This document shows, piece by piece, positions 16,771 through 26,493 of a stretch of DNA of 64,000 nucleotides (position 1 is its first letter; every line of letters starts with the position of its first letter). Both the position numbers and the translations under genes were made by a program. Where the stretch lies: contig NZ_WFLJ01000004.1 in the NCBI RefSeq assembly GCF_009208735.1, positions 248,001-312,000 of the forward strand. Direction: 5' to 3'. A model generated the notes under the pieces. It ran no database searches. It saw only the letters and a program-made list of their open reading frames with translations, and was not told the origin of the DNA. The stretch comes from Janthinobacterium rivuli (GTDB taxonomy: Bacteria > Pseudomonadota > Gammaproteobacteria > Burkholderiales > Burkholderiaceae_D).

Positions 16771-17442
16771 TTACTTTTCCGTGTTGCGCATCACCGATTC
16801 AAACCACTTCGGATGGTGCTTGCGCGCCCATCCATAGGTGACGGTGCCGCGCACCATGGCGCCGATCGAGCCCTTGACCCAGATCGCCGCATAGATGTGC
16901 ACGATGATGGCGCAGATGATGCCGAACGCACAACCGGCATGCAGCAAGGCGGCAAAGCGCACCACGTCGATCGGGAAATAGAACGCGAAATACGCGCGCC
17001 AGATCACGATGCCCGACAGCAGCAACCCGACCATGCAGGCGAGCAGCACGAAGAACAGGATCTTCTGGCCGGCATTGTATTTGCCGATCTTCGGCAGCTT
17101 TTCTTCGCGGTTGTTGAGCACGTCGTCCATCTGTTTCAGCCACTGCTTGTCGCCGTCCTCGAACTTGTTGTGGTGCCAGAAGCGCACCACGAGGATCGCG
17201 AACGAGACGAACATCACCAGGCCGGCGAATGGATGCAAAATGCGCGTCCATTGCCCGCCGCCGAACAGGTTCGCCAGCCACGCCATCGACGGATGGAACA
17301 TGGCCAGCCCGGACAGCGCCAGCATGACGAAGGTGATGGCGGTCACCCAGTGATTCGTGCGCTCGTTCGGCTCGTAGCGCTGGATCAGCGGATTGCCATC
17401 CTTGTCGCGCAGCTTGCCATCGTGAAGTTCACTATGCTTCAT
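16771..17442 (-). CDS. fdoI: Formate dehydrogenase cytochrome b subunit (gamma)
   Basis: The 223-residue membrane protein begins with a cytosolic tail ([32 protein letters not shown]) and has four hydrophobic helices. The histidines in TNHWV, ILHPFAG, RFWHH and LLHAG plus [17 protein letters not shown] include the expected heme b ligands of the FdnI/FdoI family. It anchors the complex and passes electrons from the beta subunit to quinone. Its start overlaps the end of fdoH by 11 bases. Confidence 0.95.
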   Translation of the reverse strand: MKHSELHDGKLRDKDGNPLIQRYEPNERTNHWVTAITFVMLALSGLAMFHPSMAWLANLFGGGQWTRILHPFAGLVMFVSFAILVVRFWHHNKFEDGDKQWLKQMDDVLNNREEKLPKIGKYNAGQKILFFVLLACMVGLLLSGIVIWRAYFAFYFPIDVVRFAALLHAGCAFGIICAIIVHIYAAIWVKGSIGAMVRGTVTYGWARKHHPKWFESVMRNTEK

Positions 17443-18352
17443 GCTGTTCCTCCCGGATGCGCTTGGCCTCTTCCAGCGCTTCGTGCTCTTCGTCCTTGCT
17501 CACTTCGTTCGGACCGACACGCGTGTAGTGGAAGAAGCCTGCCAGCGCCGTGGCAGCCATGCCGGCCACCGCCAGCGGCTTGGACCAGCCCTTCCAGAAG
17601 CCCACCATCGGGCTGATGCGCGGGCGTTCCGGCAAGTTCGAATACAGCTTCGGCTTGTCGGCATGGTGCAGCACGTACATCACGTGCGTGCCGCCCACGC
17701 CCAGCGGATCGTACAGGCCCGCATTCTCGAAACCGCGCGACTTCAGGTCGACGATGCGTTCTTCCGCATGCACCTTCATGTCTTCCTTGGTGCCGAAAAC
17801 GATGGCGCCCGTCGGGCAGGTTTTCACGCAGGCCGGTTCCTGGCCTACGGCGACACGGTCCGAACAGAGCGTGCACTTGTAGGCGCGGTCGTCCTTTTTC
17901 GAAATGCGGGGCACGTCGAAAGGACAGCCGGCCACGCAGTAGCCGCAGCCGATGCAGTTTTCCTGGTGGAAATCGACGATGCCGTTCGTGTATTGCACGA
18001 TGGCGCCCGGCGCCGGACAGGCTTTCAAACAGCCCGGGTCCTCGCAGTGCATGCAGCCGTCCTTGCGGATCAGCCACTCGAGGTTGCCGTCGTTGTTTTC
18101 GTGTTCGGCAAAACGCATCACCGTCCACGATTGCGGCGTCAGGTCCGTCGGATTGTCATAGGTGCCATGGTTTTCGCCGACTTCATCGCGCAAGTCGTTC
18201 CATTCCATGCACGCCGTCTGGCAAGCCTTGCAGCCGATGCATTTCGACACGTCGATCAGCTTGGCCACGGTGCCCGTCACCGGGCTGCGCGCCTGCGGCG
18301 GCGTGACCGTGGTGGCGGACAGGCGCCGGATATCTAAGGATTGCAGTGCCAT
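17432..18352 (-). CDS. fdoH: Formate dehydrogenase iron-sulfur subunit (beta)
   Basis: The 306-residue protein carries four ferredoxin-type cysteine clusters: [44 protein letters not shown] and [21 protein letters not shown], for four [4Fe-4S] centres. One C-terminal membrane helix follows ([18 protein letters not shown]). It links the formate-oxidising alpha subunit to the cytochrome. The start is 14 bases after the fdoG stop. Confidence 0.96.
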   Translation of the reverse strand: MALQSLDIRRLSATTVTPPQARSPVTGTVAKLIDVSKCIGCKACQTACMEWNDLRDEVGENHGTYDNPTDLTPQSWTVMRFAEHENNDGNLEWLIRKDGCMHCEDPGCLKACPAPGAIVQYTNGIVDFHQENCIGCGYCVAGCPFDVPRISKKDDRAYKCTLCSDRVAVGQEPACVKTCPTGAIVFGTKEDMKVHAEERIVDLKSRGFENAGLYDPLGVGGTHVMYVLHHADKPKLYSNLPERPRISPMVGFWKGWSKPLAVAGMAATALAGFFHYTRVGPNEVSKDEEHEALEEAKRIREEQHEA

Positions 18353-18365
18353 TATTGAGCTCCCA

Positions 18366-21300
18366 TCATGCTTTTTCCACCTTCACGAGGAAGGACTTGA
18401 ATTCCGGCGTTTGCGAATTCGCATCCCCCACGCCCGGCGTCAGGGTATTGATCAGATACCCCGGCTTGGCCACGCCCGTAAAGCCCCAGTGCAGCGGCAG
18501 GCCCACGGTATGCACCTGCTTGCCCTCGATCGTCAAGGCCTTGATGCGCTTGGTGACGACGGCCTTGGCGATGATGTGGCCCCGCTTGGAACTGACGCGC
18601 ACTTCGCCACCGGCGACGACGCCGATGCTCTTGGCCAGCTCTTCGCCGATTTCGACGAATTGCTGCGGCTGGATGATGGCGTTCAGGCGCGCATGCTTGG
18701 TCCAGTAATGGAAATGCTCGGTCAGGCGGTAGCTGGTGGCCACATGCGGATATTCCTCATGCGTGCCGAACATTTTCCGGTCATCGGCGAACACGCGCGC
18801 GGCCGGATTGCTGGTCGCTTGCGGGTTTTTCGGATGCATGGGGTTGTAGCCCAGCGGATTTTCGAACGGCTCGTAATGCTCGGGGAACGGCCCCTCGGCC
18901 ATGGCGCCGCGCGCAAAGAAGCGCGCCACACCCTCGCCCAGCATGATGAACGGCCCCATGCCGTTTTCCGGCGGTTCGTCGACCTTGAAGTCGGGAATGT
19001 CGGCCCCGCTCCAGTTCGTGCCATTCCACTCGATCAGTTTACGGGTCGGATCGAAAGCCTTGCCCTTCAGGTCGCACGAGGCGCGGTTGTACAGCACGCG
19101 GCGGTTCGCCGGCCATGCCCAGGCCCAGCCCAGGGTCTGGCCGATGCCGGTCGGGTCGCTATTGTCGCGCCGTCCCATCTGGTTGCCCGCCTGCGTCCAG
19201 CTGCCGGCGAAGATCCAGCAACCGCTGGTGGTCGTGCCGTCGTCGCGCAATTGCGCGAACGAGGCCAGCTGCTCGCCCTTTTTGACCAGCAGCTTGGTCG
19301 GATCCTTCGGATCGTACAAGTCGGCCAGCGCCTTGCCGTTGAATTCGCGGGCGATTTCTTCCGGCTGCGGGTTATGCGGCTGCGCATAATTCCACGTCAG
19401 GTTGACGATAGGATCGGGGAACTTGCCGCCCTCTTTCTTGTACATGTCGCGCATGCGCAAGAACAGGCCCGACATGATCTCCAGGTCGCTGCGCGCCTGG
19501 CCCGGCGGTTCGGCCGCCTGCCAGTGCCACTGCAAGACGCGCGAGGAACTCACCAGCGAACCGCGCTCTTCGGCGAAGCAGCTGGTCGGCAGGCGGAACA
19601 CTTCCGTCATGATCTTGGTGGGATCGACTTCGTGGTACTGCCCGTGCGCCTTCCAGAATTCGCCCGTTTCCACGGCCAGCGGATCCATGATGACGAGGAA
19701 CTTCAGCTTCGACAGCGCTTCCGTGACCTTTTGCTTGTTCGGCGCGGACGCCAGCACATTGAAGCCCTGGCAGATATAGCCCGTCATCTTGCCTTGGTGC
19801 ATGTTCTCGATGGCTTGCATCAAGTCATACGGCTTGTCGAGTTTCGGCAGGTAGTCGAAGGCGTAGTTATTTTCCGCCGTGGCAAAGTCGCCCCACCATG
19901 TCTTCATGAAGCTGACGTGGAATTTGCGGTAATTGCTCCAGTAGCTGAGCTGGTTAGGCCGCAGCGGCTTGGTGGCGCGCGCGGCGATATAGCCGTCGAA
20001 ATCCTGCTCGGCCTCGTTCGGCAAGGTCATATAACCCGGCAACAGGTTCGACATCAGGCCCAGGTCGGTCAGACCCTGGATGTTCGAGTGGCCGCGCAAG
20101 GCGTTCATGCCGCCGCCGGCGATGCCCATATTGCCCAGCAACAGCTGCACCATGGCGCCCGTGCGGATGGTCTGCGCGCCCGTCGAGTGGTGCGTCCAGC
20201 CCAGCGCGTACAGGATGGTACCGGCGCGGCCCGGCACGGCGGTCGAAGCCAGGGCTTCCGCCACCTTGTGGAACTTGTCGGCCGACACGCCGCACGTACG
20301 TTCGACCATCTCGGTCGTGTAGCGCGCGTAGTGCTTCTTCATCATCTGGTAGACGCAGCGCGGGTGTTCCAGCGTCGGGTCGACCTTGGCATAGCCATCT
20401 TCGCCGATCTCGTAATCCCAGGTGGCCTTGTTGGTGTACTTGCCTTTTTCCTTGTCGAAACCCGAAAACAGACCGTCCTCGAACGCATAGTCTTCGCGCA
20501 CGATGAAGGGCATGTCCGTGTAGTTGCGCACGTACTCATGCTGGATCTTGTCGTTCGTCAGCAGATAATTGATGATCGCGCCGAGGAAGACGATGTCCGT
20601 GCCGGTACGCGTGGCGCAGTAGTAATCTGCCACGGATGCGGTACGGGTAAAGCGCGGATCGACAACGATCAGCTTGGCCTTGTTATGCGCCTTCGCTTCC
20701 GTTACCCATTTGAATCCGCAAGGGTGTGCTTCTGCTGCATTGCCGCCCATGACCAGGATCACATCGGCATTCTTGATATCGACCCAATGATTCGTCATCG
20801 CGCCACGGCCAAACGTCGGGGCAAGACCTGCCACCGTCGGTCCGTGTCATACACGCGCCTGATTATCAAAGGTCAGCATCCCCATGCTGCGCACTGTCTT
20901 GTGGGTCAGATACCCGACCTCGTTACTGCCGGCGGACGCGGCAAGCATGCCGGTGGAGAGCCAGCGGTTGACGGTCTTGCCGTCGGCATTCTTTTCGATC
21001 AGGTTGGCATCGCGGTCATCCTTCATCAGGCGCGCGATCTTGTCGAGCGCCACATCCCAGGAGATCGGTTGCCATTCCGTGCCGCCCGGTGCGCGGTATT
21101 CGGGCACTTTCAGGCGGTTCGGGCTGTGGATGAAGTCGACCAGGCTGGCGCCTTTCGGGCACAAGGTGCCGCGGTTCACCGGGTGATCGGCATCGCCTTC
21201 CACGTGGATGATGCTGGAGACGGCGTTTTTCGCGCCATCGCCCAGTCCATACAGCAGGACGCCGCATCCTACCGAACAGTAGGGACAGGTATTGCGTGTC

Positions 21301-21437
21301 TCGGTCGTGCGAGACAGCTTGTATTGCCGCACTTCCGCCATCGCCTGGCCCGGTGCGAAACCGAGCAGGGCGAGGCTGGAACCAGCAATGGTCGCGCCAG
21401 TTACCCGAAGGAACTGGCGCCTGGACATCTGAACCAT
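18366..21437 (-). CDS. fdoG: Formate dehydrogenase alpha subunit, selenoprotein with in-frame UGA
   Basis: The gene is read through a TGA at 20849-20847, codon 197, in the context DNQARV[18 protein letters not shown], which is the Sec site of FdnG/FdoG. The whole product is 1023 residues. It starts with a twin-arginine signal ([16 protein letters not shown]), so the complex is exported by Tat. The [4Fe-4S] ligands are Cys51, Cys54, Cys58 and Cys93. Molybdopterin-binding regions follow ([18 protein letters not shown]-type motifs). It oxidises formate to CO2 in the periplasm. A SECIS hairpin follows the TGA. Automatic callers would split it into 20847-21437 and 18366-20834. Confidence 0.97.
20814..20849 (-). 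promoter_or_regulatory. SECIS element and recoded UGA of fdoG
   Basis: Right after the TGA (20849-20847) the mRNA folds into a hairpin with stem GGTGGC / GCC-CCG and the apical sequence AGGTCT (20829-20824), the same bulged loop that SelB recognises in enteric fdnG/fdhF. It is in the coding region, as bacterial SECIS elements are. Confidence 0.9.
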
Positions 21438-21674
21438 ATTCAGGCCTCTATGATGTGAGTAAATAAAAAGTCATACGGCGTCGTGGTCGTGTCATATCAC
21501 CAAGATATAAGCACCATGCCTGTGCCGTATGACAGTATTTTACCCCTCAAACTCCGACAAGGCTTAGTCCGCTGGAAAAAATTGCCTTTAGTCAACATTA
21601 ATTTGACGATACCGAATATTCCCTCTAAACAATGCCAGCCTGCCCGGCACGCTTGCACATCGCTACCCACCCAC
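21438..21674. promoter_or_regulatory. fdoG promoter region with widely spaced inverted repeat
   Basis: GTCATACGGC (21470-21479) and GCCGTATGAC (21524-21533) are perfect 10-base inverted copies 44 bases apart, and a third related GTCATA occurs at 21491. They lie 30-100 bp before the fdoG ATG and are candidate sites for a regulator of formate dehydrogenase. No canonical FNR site is present. The rest shows AT-rich promoter-like sequence but no gene. Confidence 0.45.
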
Positions 21675-21706
21675 GAAAAAAAAACCCGCTCGCGAGCGGG
21701 TTTTTG
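21675..21706. terminator. Palindromic terminator after the TonB receptor
   Basis: AAAACCCGCTCG and its exact reverse complement (21681-21704) form a hairpin flanked by A-runs and T-runs. It can end the minus-strand receptor transcript. Confidence 0.9.
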
Positions 21707-21733
21707 GGGATGCGGCCGAACTGCCAGGCCAAA

Positions 21734-23884
21734 TTACAGGCTGTAGCGCAAGGTCAGCGCCACGTTGCGCGGCGCACCGGGCAAGCTCAGGTTCGGGCTG
21801 GAACCGTGGCCCGAGACGATGTAGCGCGTGTCGCCGATATTGTTGACGTTCAGCTGCACTTCATAGCGGCCCGTGCGGTACGCCGCCATGGCATCGGCCG
21901 TCACGTAGCCTGGCAGCACCACCGTGTTGCCCGGATTGGCGAAGCGGCTGCCGACGGCGTTCGCGCCGCCGCCCACCGTGAAGCCATGGCCCAGGTCTTT
22001 CGTCAGCCACAGGTTGGCCGTGTTGCGCGCCGTCAGTGTGGCGCGCTTGCCCTTGATGGCGACGGCACTGGCCGTCGTCGTGCCCGGCGCATTCACGCTC
22101 TTGTCGACGGCGATGGAATCGGTGATGGTGGCATCCAGGTAAGCATAGCCGGCCATCATCTTCCAGCCATCGTGCAAGTCCGCGTTGAAGGTCAGTTCCA
22201 GGCCATCCGTGCGCTGCGTGCCGACGGGCACGATGCGGTTCGTGATCGGGTCGCTGGTCTTGATATTGTCGCGCTCCAGGCGGAACAGCGACACGGTGGC
22301 GTTGGCGCGGCCGCCCCACAGGTCGTACTTGGCGCCCACTTCCGTGTTGCGCGTGGTTTCCGGCGCCAGGTCGGCATTATTCGCGGCCAGGGCGAAGTTC
22401 TCGCCGCTGGGCTGGAACGAGCGGCTCCACGATGCGTAGTACGATTGCGTCGCGCCCGGTTGCCAGACGAGGCCGGCGCGGGGGCTGTAGGCCGAATCCG
22501 TACGCGACAGGTCCGCCGTCGTCACGCCAAGCGCATTGGCCAGGCGCGACTGCTGCTTGTAGCGGTCGTAGCGCAAGCCGGCCAGCGCCTTCCACTCGTC
22601 GCTGAAGCTGATGGCGTCCTGCACGTAGGCGGCGGCCGTGTCGTAGGTACCGAAGGTATCACTGCGCGCGCCCAGCTTGCCGCGGTTGACCTGCGGCAGG
22701 ACGGGTTGGAAGATCGACACATTCGTCGCCACCACGGTCGAGGCCCAGCTCGACGCATCCTTGTTTTGCTTGCCGAACTCGGCGCCGTACAGCACTTCGT
22801 GGCGCATGGTGCCCGTGACCAGCTTTTGCGTCAGTTCCGTCTGGTTGAACCAGCCGCTTTCGTCGCGGTTGAGCTTGGCGTGACCCAGGCTCATCGTGCC
22901 CTTGACTTCGTTGACGTTGCCGGAAATATTCGTGTTGTTGCGGTCCAGGTGATAGTCGTAGTAACGGAAGGCATTGCGCAGCGACAAGGTATCGCTGAAC
23001 TTGTGCGTCAGGGTGGCGGCCGTGGACACCACGCGCGACTGGCTGAAGTCGGCATCGCGGGCATTGGCGGCACCGTAATACGTGCCCGCATCGACGGCGA
23101 CGGGACGGCCGTGGTAGGACGGGATGCCGAAGTCCGTCAGGCGGCGGTCTTCCAGGTAGTCGCCCTGCAGCAGCAGCTTGGTGGCGCCGGAGAGGCGGAT
23201 GGCCACGGATGGCGCCAGCGCCGTGCGGTTGATGAATTGCTGGTCACGGTAGCTGTCCGACAGTTCGCGCGCGCCCGTGACGCGCCAGTCCACCGTCTCG
23301 CCGACACGGCCCACGTCGACTTCACCGCGACGCCCTGCTGTGTTCGTCAGGCTCACGGCCACGTCCGTGATGTCCATGCCCGGCTTCTTGGTGATGCGGT
23401 TCACCAGGCCGCCCGAGGAGCCGCGGCCGTACAGCACGGCGGCCGGTCCCTTGATCACTTCCAGGCGCTCCACGTTCGACAGGTCGCGGAAGTACAGCGC
23501 GTCATCGCGGAAGCCGTCGACGAACTGGTCGCCGATGGCCGTGAAGCCGCGGATGAACACCTGGTCGCGCTGGCCGTCGCCCGTGGACAGGCCCACGCCG
23601 GGGATGTTCTTCATGATGTCCTGGATCGACATGGCGTTCTGGTCGCGGATGACGGCGGCCGGCACCACGTTGATCGTCTGCGGCACGTCGCGCAGGGCCA
23701 TTTCCGTCTTGGTGCCGCTGGCGGAGGTGGCGGCGACATAGCCGTCCTGGTCCTTGGCCGCCGTCACGGTGACGGCGGGCAATGTTTCCTGCGCCCAGGC
23801 CGCCAATGGCGTGGCGCCCAAGGTCAAGGCGCCCAGTACGGCGATGGTGATCGGTTTACATCCCGGCTTGCGCTGTTGCTGCAT
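21734..23884 (-). CDS. TonB-dependent siderophore receptor
   Basis: The 716-residue protein has a signal peptide (to AWAQE), a TonB box-like LPAVTVTA, a plug domain (ALRDVPQTINVVPAAVIRDQNAMSIQDIMKNIPGV; FIRGF; VIKGPAAVLYGRGSSGGLVNRITKKP) and a 22-strand barrel ending in LRYSL. The plug motifs are those of FhuA/FpvA-like ferric-siderophore receptors. It imports a ferric siderophore across the outer membrane with TonB energy; the ligand cannot be deduced. A strong Fur box covers its promoter, and no siderophore synthesis genes are adjacent, so it probably uses a foreign siderophore. Confidence 0.93.
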   Translation of the reverse strand: MQQQRKPGCKPITIAVLGALTLGATPLAAWAQETLPAVTVTAAKDQDGYVAATSASGTKTEMALRDVPQTINVVPAAVIRDQNAMSIQDIMKNIPGVGLSTGDGQRDQVFIRGFTAIGDQFVDGFRDDALYFRDLSNVERLEVIKGPAAVLYGRGSSGGLVNRITKKPGMDITDVAVSLTNTAGRRGEVDVGRVGETVDWRVTGARELSDSYRDQQFINRTALAPSVAIRLSGATKLLLQGDYLEDRRLTDFGIPSYHGRPVAVDAGTYYGAANARDADFSQSRVVSTAATLTHKFSDTLSLRNAFRYYDYHLDRNNTNISGNVNEVKGTMSLGHAKLNRDESGWFNQTELTQKLVTGTMRHEVLYGAEFGKQNKDASSWASTVVATNVSIFQPVLPQVNRGKLGARSDTFGTYDTAAAYVQDAISFSDEWKALAGLRYDRYKQQSRLANALGVTTADLSRTDSAYSPRAGLVWQPGATQSYYASWSRSFQPSGENFALAANNADLAPETTRNTEVGAKYDLWGGRANATVSLFRLERDNIKTSDPITNRIVPVGTQRTDGLELTFNADLHDGWKMMAGYAYLDATITDSIAVDKSVNAPGTTTASAVAIKGKRATLTARNTANLWLTKDLGHGFTVGGGANAVGSRFANPGNTVVLPGYVTADAMAAYRTGRYEVQLNVNNIGDTRYIVSGHGSSPNLSLPGAPRNVALTLRYSL

Positions 23885-23905
23885 ACAATTCCCTGGTCGA
23901 TGGTT

Positions 23906-23934
23906 TAATACGAATGATTATCATTAGTATTTTA
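23906..23934. promoter_or_regulatory. Fur box upstream of the siderophore receptor
   Basis: AATACGAATGAT-T-ATCATTAGTATT is a nearly perfect 25-bp palindrome containing the Fur core AATGATTATCATT. It lies about 25 bp before the receptor ATG, where iron-loaded Fur would block transcription. Confidence 0.9.
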
Positions 23935-24266
23935 TCAGCCGACGCGGCAAAAAGTAAGGCGAAATGTAAGTGATAGTACTTATGGACTAGGTACTTGACG
24001 TAAAAACACAACAGGAAATTGATATCAAAAAACAATTAAAATTGCTTTGAGAAACTATTTCCCTGCGTCAATGCTATACTTGCGGCTTGCTGGGTAGCGG
24101 TCAGCCTGACCGACATGCCCCTTGCTTCACCTCCATCGCCACGCTCAGCGTGGCGCGCCGCACAGCCATCACGCGGCACCCGAAGACCCCGATCCCCTGC
24201 GCCTTGCGGCGCCTGTCCGCCCCTGCTGGCGGCGGCGATCATGACTATTAAACTGTTAGGAAATAC
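23935..24266. other. Intergenic leader of the chemoreceptor gene, no gene seen
   Basis: The first 130 bases are AT-rich, with GTACTT repeats and a TATACT hexamer (24075-24080). The last 170 are GC-rich, with short hairpins (GGTCAG/CTGACC near 24098-24111 and GCCACGC/GCGTGGC near 24138-24154). AGGAAA at about 24257 is the ribosome site for the ATG at 24267. I see no known riboswitch. Confidence 0.45.
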
Positions 24267-25982
24267 ATGAAAAACCTGAACATCGGCAGCCGCCTTGGCG
24301 TCGGCTTTGCTGTCGTATTACTGTTGCTTGCCGCCTTGACCATCACCGCCCTCGTGCGCATGCAAACGGCCAGCGACCTGACTTACCGTCTCATCAATAC
24401 CAGCATCAAGAACCAGCGCATGGTGGCCGAATGGTCGAAGATCATTGAACTGAACAGCGTGCGCGGCGTCGCCTCGTTCGAGATCAGCGATCCGGTCGTG
24501 CGCGCCAAGATCGAGGAAGACTTGAAGGTCGATGCGGAGCGCTCCAGCAAGCTGCAGGACGACATCATCGCGTCCTTGCTCAACCCGGCCGTGATCGAAC
24601 AATTCAAGGTCGTGCGCAAGGTGCGCACCGACTACGTGACGACGCGCGCACGCGCCTTCAAGATGAAGGCCGACGGCGACGTGGCGGGCGCCAAGATCGT
24701 GTTCGACAAGGAAGTCGCGCCAATCACCGTGGCTTACCTGGCCGAAGTGAAGCGCTTTGCCGGCATGCAGATCAAGGCGGCCGACGGCGTCGGCGCCAGC
24801 ATCATCGAAGCCTACAGCGGCACCCGCATCTTCCTGATCACCATGGGCGTGCTGGCCGTGCTGATGGGCATCGGTTTCGCGTGGTGGATCACGCGCTCGA
24901 TCACCGGCCCCATCCGCGACGCCGTGAAAGTGGCGGAAACCGTCGCAGCGGGCGACCTCACCAGCACCATCACGGCCCAGGGCCGCGATGAAACGGGCCA
25001 GCTGATGCATGCCCTGAAAACCATGAACGATAGTCTCGTCGGCATCGTCGGCCAGGTGCGCAGCGGCACCGACACCATCGCCACGGCCTCCGCGGAAATC
25101 GCCGCCGGCAATCAGGATCTGTCGTCGCGCACGGAACAGCAAGCCAGTTCGCTGGAAGAGACCGCTTCGTCGATGGAAGAACTGACCTCGACCGTGAAGC
25201 AAAACGCGGACAACGCGCGCCAGGCGAACAAGCTGGCCGGCGACGCGGCCGGCATCGCCAGCCGCGGCGGCGCCGTGGTGGCCGAAGTGGTGGCCACCAT
25301 GGGCGAGATCAATACCTCGTCGAAGAAAATCGTCGACATCATTTCCGTCATCGACGGCATCGCCTTCCAGACCAACATCCTGGCCCTGAACGCGGCCGTG
25401 GAAGCGGCGCGCGCCGGCGAACAGGGCCGCGGCTTCGCCGTGGTGGCAACAGAGGTGCGCAACCTGGCGCAGCGCTCGGCGGCGGCGGCGAAAGAGATCA
25501 AGGGCTTGATCGACGACTCCGTGCAAAAGGTCGACGTGGGCACGGACCTGGTCGACAAGGCCGGCAAGACGATGGAAGAAATCGTGCAAAGCATCGGCTT
25601 CGTCACCTCCATTATGAGCGAGATCAGCAACGCCAGCGAAGAGCAGAGCGCGGGCATCGAGCAAGTCAACCAGGCCATTTCCGAAATGGACCAGGTGACC
25701 CAGCAAAATGCGGCCCTGGTGGAAGAAGCGTCGGCGGCGGCCGAAGCGATGCAGGAACAGGCGAGCGAACTGGCGCAGGTGGTCAGCGTCTTCCGCCTGG
25801 ACGCCAATGCGGCGGCCACCGACCGTTTCAGCACCAAGGCGGCGCAGCGCAGCGCGCCGGCAGCGCCGGCAACCGCAGCCGCACCGGCTCGCAAGGCTTC
25901 GGCCCCTGCCCTGCGCCTGCCCGCGACGCGCGCCAGCAGCAAGGCAGCAAGCCCGGCCGAAGGCGAGTGGGAAGAGTTTTAA
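24267..25982 (+). CDS. Methyl-accepting chemotaxis protein
   Basis: The 571-residue receptor has one N-terminal membrane helix (residues about 9-30), a four-helix-bundle periplasmic domain of about 155 residues, a second helix ([21 protein letters not shown]), a HAMP domain and a long signalling coiled coil with the conserved tip [19 protein letters not shown]. Methylation-helix motifs ([31 protein letters not shown]) are present. The C-terminus is Ala/Pro-rich and ends in EWEEF, resembling the NWETF-type docking pentapeptide for CheR and CheB. It senses a small molecule and controls CheA. No che genes are adjacent. Confidence 0.95.
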   Translation: MKNLNIGSRLGVGFAVVLLLLAALTITALVRMQTASDLTYRLINTSIKNQRMVAEWSKIIELNSVRGVASFEISDPVVRAKIEEDLKVDAERSSKLQDDIIASLLNPAVIEQFKVVRKVRTDYVTTRARAFKMKADGDVAGAKIVFDKEVAPITVAYLAEVKRFAGMQIKAADGVGASIIEAYSGTRIFLITMGVLAVLMGIGFAWWITRSITGPIRDAVKVAETVAAGDLTSTITAQGRDETGQLMHALKTMNDSLVGIVGQVRSGTDTIATASAEIAAGNQDLSSRTEQQASSLEETASSMEELTSTVKQNADNARQANKLAGDAAGIASRGGAVVAEVVATMGEINTSSKKIVDIISVIDGIAFQTNILALNAAVEAARAGEQGRGFAVVATEVRNLAQRSAAAAKEIKGLIDDSVQKVDVGTDLVDKAGKTMEEIVQSIGFVTSIMSEISNASEEQSAGIEQVNQAISEMDQVTQQNAALVEEASAAAEAMQEQASELAQVVSVFRLDANAAATDRFSTKAAQRSAPAAPATAAAPARKASAPALRLPATRASSKAASPAEGEWEEF

Positions 25983-26007
25983 ATCCGCTTCTGCAAGCCG
26001 TGCGGCA

Positions 26008-26460
26008 TCACGCCGCGCGGGCTTGCGCCTGGGTGATGAGTGCCGCCAGCTCGCGCGGCGCGGATTGCCCCAGAAATTCCAGCGCCAGCGCTTCCGGATC
26101 AATGGCGGCGTCCGCGGGCATACCATGCTCGAAGCCGCCCACCATGATGCGGCAGAAATGCGGCGATTCCGCCCGCGTTTCCACATACCAGCAGCCCGCA
26201 TGGCCCTGCACGAAATATTCGCCGATAAAGTAGCCGAGCATGGTTTTCACCCATTGCCAGCTCTCGTCGCGGATGACGATGGTGCGCATGGCCGCGTCGA
26301 TGTACGGCAGGTATTCGGCCGCGTTCGTCAACACTTCGTGCGCCGGCTGGATGCCCAGTCGCTCGACAAAATTCACCAGCGAGGCGCCCAGCGCGTCATA
26401 GTAGGCATCAAAAGCCGCTTGGCTTTGCTGCAATAATTGTTCTTGTTCCTTCGACAGCAT
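26008..26460 (-). CDS. Uncharacterised cytosolic protein, 150 residues
   Basis: The protein starts MLSKEQEQLLQQSQAAFDAYYDALG and has no membrane segment or signal. It is acidic and rich in aromatic residues (DESWQWVKTMLGYFIGEYFVQGHAGCWYVETRAESPHFCRIMVGGFE), suggesting a compact alpha/beta fold. I do not recognise the family. It lies 33 bases after the end of the SulP gene on the same strand, so co-transcription with the transporter is possible, and it converges on the chemoreceptor gene. Codon use is like that of its neighbours, so it is probably a real gene. Confidence 0.7.
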   Translation of the reverse strand: MLSKEQEQLLQQSQAAFDAYYDALGASLVNFVERLGIQPAHEVLTNAAEYLPYIDAAMRTIVIRDESWQWVKTMLGYFIGEYFVQGHAGCWYVETRAESPHFCRIMVGGFEHGMPADAAIDPEALALEFLGQSAPRELAALITQAQARAA

Positions 26461-26493
26461 TCACACTCCACAGACATTCAGCAATCCCGTATT

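Noticed and set aside
20832-20850. fdoG read as two genes or a nonsense pseudogene
   Set aside because: The TGA is at the exact Sec site and is followed by a SECIS hairpin, with selA, selB and tRNA-Sec nearby.
18162-21458. A 1098-codon plus-strand frame opposite fdoG/fdoH
   Set aside because: It is an antisense shadow of high-GC coding sequence; the minus strand has the formate dehydrogenase motifs in full.
21632-23908. A 758-codon plus-strand frame opposite the TonB receptor
   Set aside because: Antisense shadow; it crosses the terminator and the Fur box and has no recognisable domain.
24080-24266. Riboswitch in the chemoreceptor leader
   Set aside because: Small hairpins are present but none of the conserved cores of known riboswitches that I can recall.
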